A stretch of 6,423 bases of DNA from an uncultured Aeromonadales bacterium (GTDB lineage: Bacteria; Pseudomonadota; Gammaproteobacteria; Enterobacterales; Succinivibrionaceae), in NCBI GenBank assembly GCA_902796095.1, contig CADBNP010000169.1, positions 1 through 6,423 of the forward strand. The letters are read 5' to 3'. Positions 5,778-6,423 of the stretch are shown in pieces (the stretch's first letter is position 1; every line of letters starts with the position of its first letter). The translations under genes were made by a program, and so were the position numbers. The notes under the pieces are model-generated. The model ran no database searches and had not been told where the DNA came from. It saw nothing but the letters and a program-made list of their open reading frames with translations.

Positions 5778-6423
5778 TCATCCGGATTTCTTCCCGTCAA
5801 GAAGGAAACGCAGCATTTCCGGCTTGAAATCCGGACAGGTATCATACATGGCGTGACCGTAACCGTCATACTGAATTTTTCTGAAGTCCGGACTGATCTT
5901 CATACGCTCAGCCATAGTTTCAAATGCCTCCGCTCCTGTAACTCTGTCATCTGAAGATCCTGCAAGAAGCACGGGACACTTTATCCGGTGAAGTTCTGAA
6001 GTGACATCAAAGTCCCTCATTCCTTTGGCAAGAATAATGAATCTTTTCAGATCCTCCGGTTTTGTCATTCCCGCCGCGACTCTGAACGCATCCCTGTTTT
6101 TGGAGAAAAATTCAGGCGGATAGATATCCTCACCCATGCTCAGAAACAGTTCACGGATTTTATTCTCCTCCGCAAGACGGACCCACTTTTCTACAGTTCT
6201 GAAGCCGTTGGCTGTTACCCGGGACGCAGTTGATGCAAGTACAAGCTTTTTCACAAGTTCAGACTCATCAATGCACATCCTCATGGCAATCATTCCGCCC
6301 TGAGACACGCCGTAAAGACATATTCCGGAAAGTCCTAGTTTCTGAACAGCCTCACAGGTATCCCCGGCCATGTCTGATACAGTGTATTCCTGCGGCGGAT
6401 CACTTCGCCTTTCAAAAAGATAA
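5778..6423 (-). CDS. Alpha/beta-fold hydrolase, N-terminus beyond window
   Basis: The frame stays open to the right edge and encodes about 214 visible residues ending at TGA 5780-5778. The Met codon at 6371 is internal: the preceding visible residues (YLFERRSDPP followed by QEYTVSD) are typical of the strand and loop before the nucleophile in this fold, so the start lies outside. Counting from that Met, the nucleophile elbow GVSQGG is at 21-26 with Ser23, the acid is Asp141 or Asp142 in AGSSDDRVTG, and His173 lies in DGYGHAMYD, giving a complete catalytic triad. A helical cap region lies between about 55 and 120. No signal peptide can be judged. The substrate cannot be told from sequence; esterase, lactonase or peptidase-like activities all occur among relatives. 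Whole length is probably about 250-265 aa. It is separated from the nucleotidyltransferases by a spacer with a terminator candidate, so co-transcription is doubtful. Confidence 0.88.
   Translation of the reverse strand, partial: YLFERRSDPPQEYTVSDMAGDTCEAVQKLGLSGICLYGVSQGGMIAMRMCIDESELVKKLVLASTASRVTANGFRTVEKWVRLAEENKIRELFLSMGEDIYPPEFFSKNRDAFRVAAGMTKPEDLKRFIILAKGMRDFDVTSELHRIKCPVLLAGSSDDRVTGAEAFETMAERMKISPDFRKIQYDGYGHAMYDTCPDFKPEMLRFLLDGKKSG

Noticed and set aside
5778..6371. Met codon at 6371 as the true hydrolase start
   Set aside because: The frame continues protein-like upstream to the window edge, and a start there would remove the first half of the alpha/beta-hydrolase core; no Shine-Dalgarno is evident before it.

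Overview
All four genes lie on the minus strand, so transcription runs from high to low coordinates. In that order they are: an alpha/beta-hydrolase whose N-terminus lies beyond the right edge; a tandem pair of RlaP-type (PF10127/COG3541) DNA polymerase beta-fold nucleotidyltransferases; and a large recC whose C-terminus lies beyond the left edge. Two intergenic stretches (about 370 and 450 bases) separate the three units. No RNA gene, transposase, phage gene or CRISPR array was seen.

A RecBCD-type recC, moderate GC (roughly mid-40s percent by eye) and GGAG-like ribosome binding sites suggest a gram-negative bacterium, most simply a gammaproteobacterium. A gut anaerobe such as Succinivibrionaceae is only a guess. 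Spirochaetes and some other phyla also carry RecBCD and cannot be excluded.

Region by region. 1-3153: recC, 1,051 codons open to the window edge without a stop. 3154-3599: non-coding leader and spacer with a possible recC promoter, a 9-bp perfect inverted repeat, an imperfect direct repeat and a weak terminator candidate. 3600-5404: the nucleotidyltransferase pair, with the first stop codon 2 nt before the preferred start of the second. 5405-5777: spacer with four exact copies of GTACAGTC and a terminator-like hairpin. 5778-6423: hydrolase fragment with a complete Ser-Asp-His triad.

Functionally, recC encodes the scaffold and Chi-scanning subunit of the RecBCD helicase-nuclease (double-strand-break repair and degradation of foreign linear DNA). 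The nucleotidyltransferase pair looks co-translated, so its products may act together, possibly on RNA ends or another nucleotidyl acceptor, but the substrate is unknown. Nothing in the sequence ties the hydrolase or the pair to recC. The most interesting points are the unusually long RecC with apparently altered Chi-contact residues, the coupled paralogous nucleotidyltransferases, and the repeat content of the two spacers.
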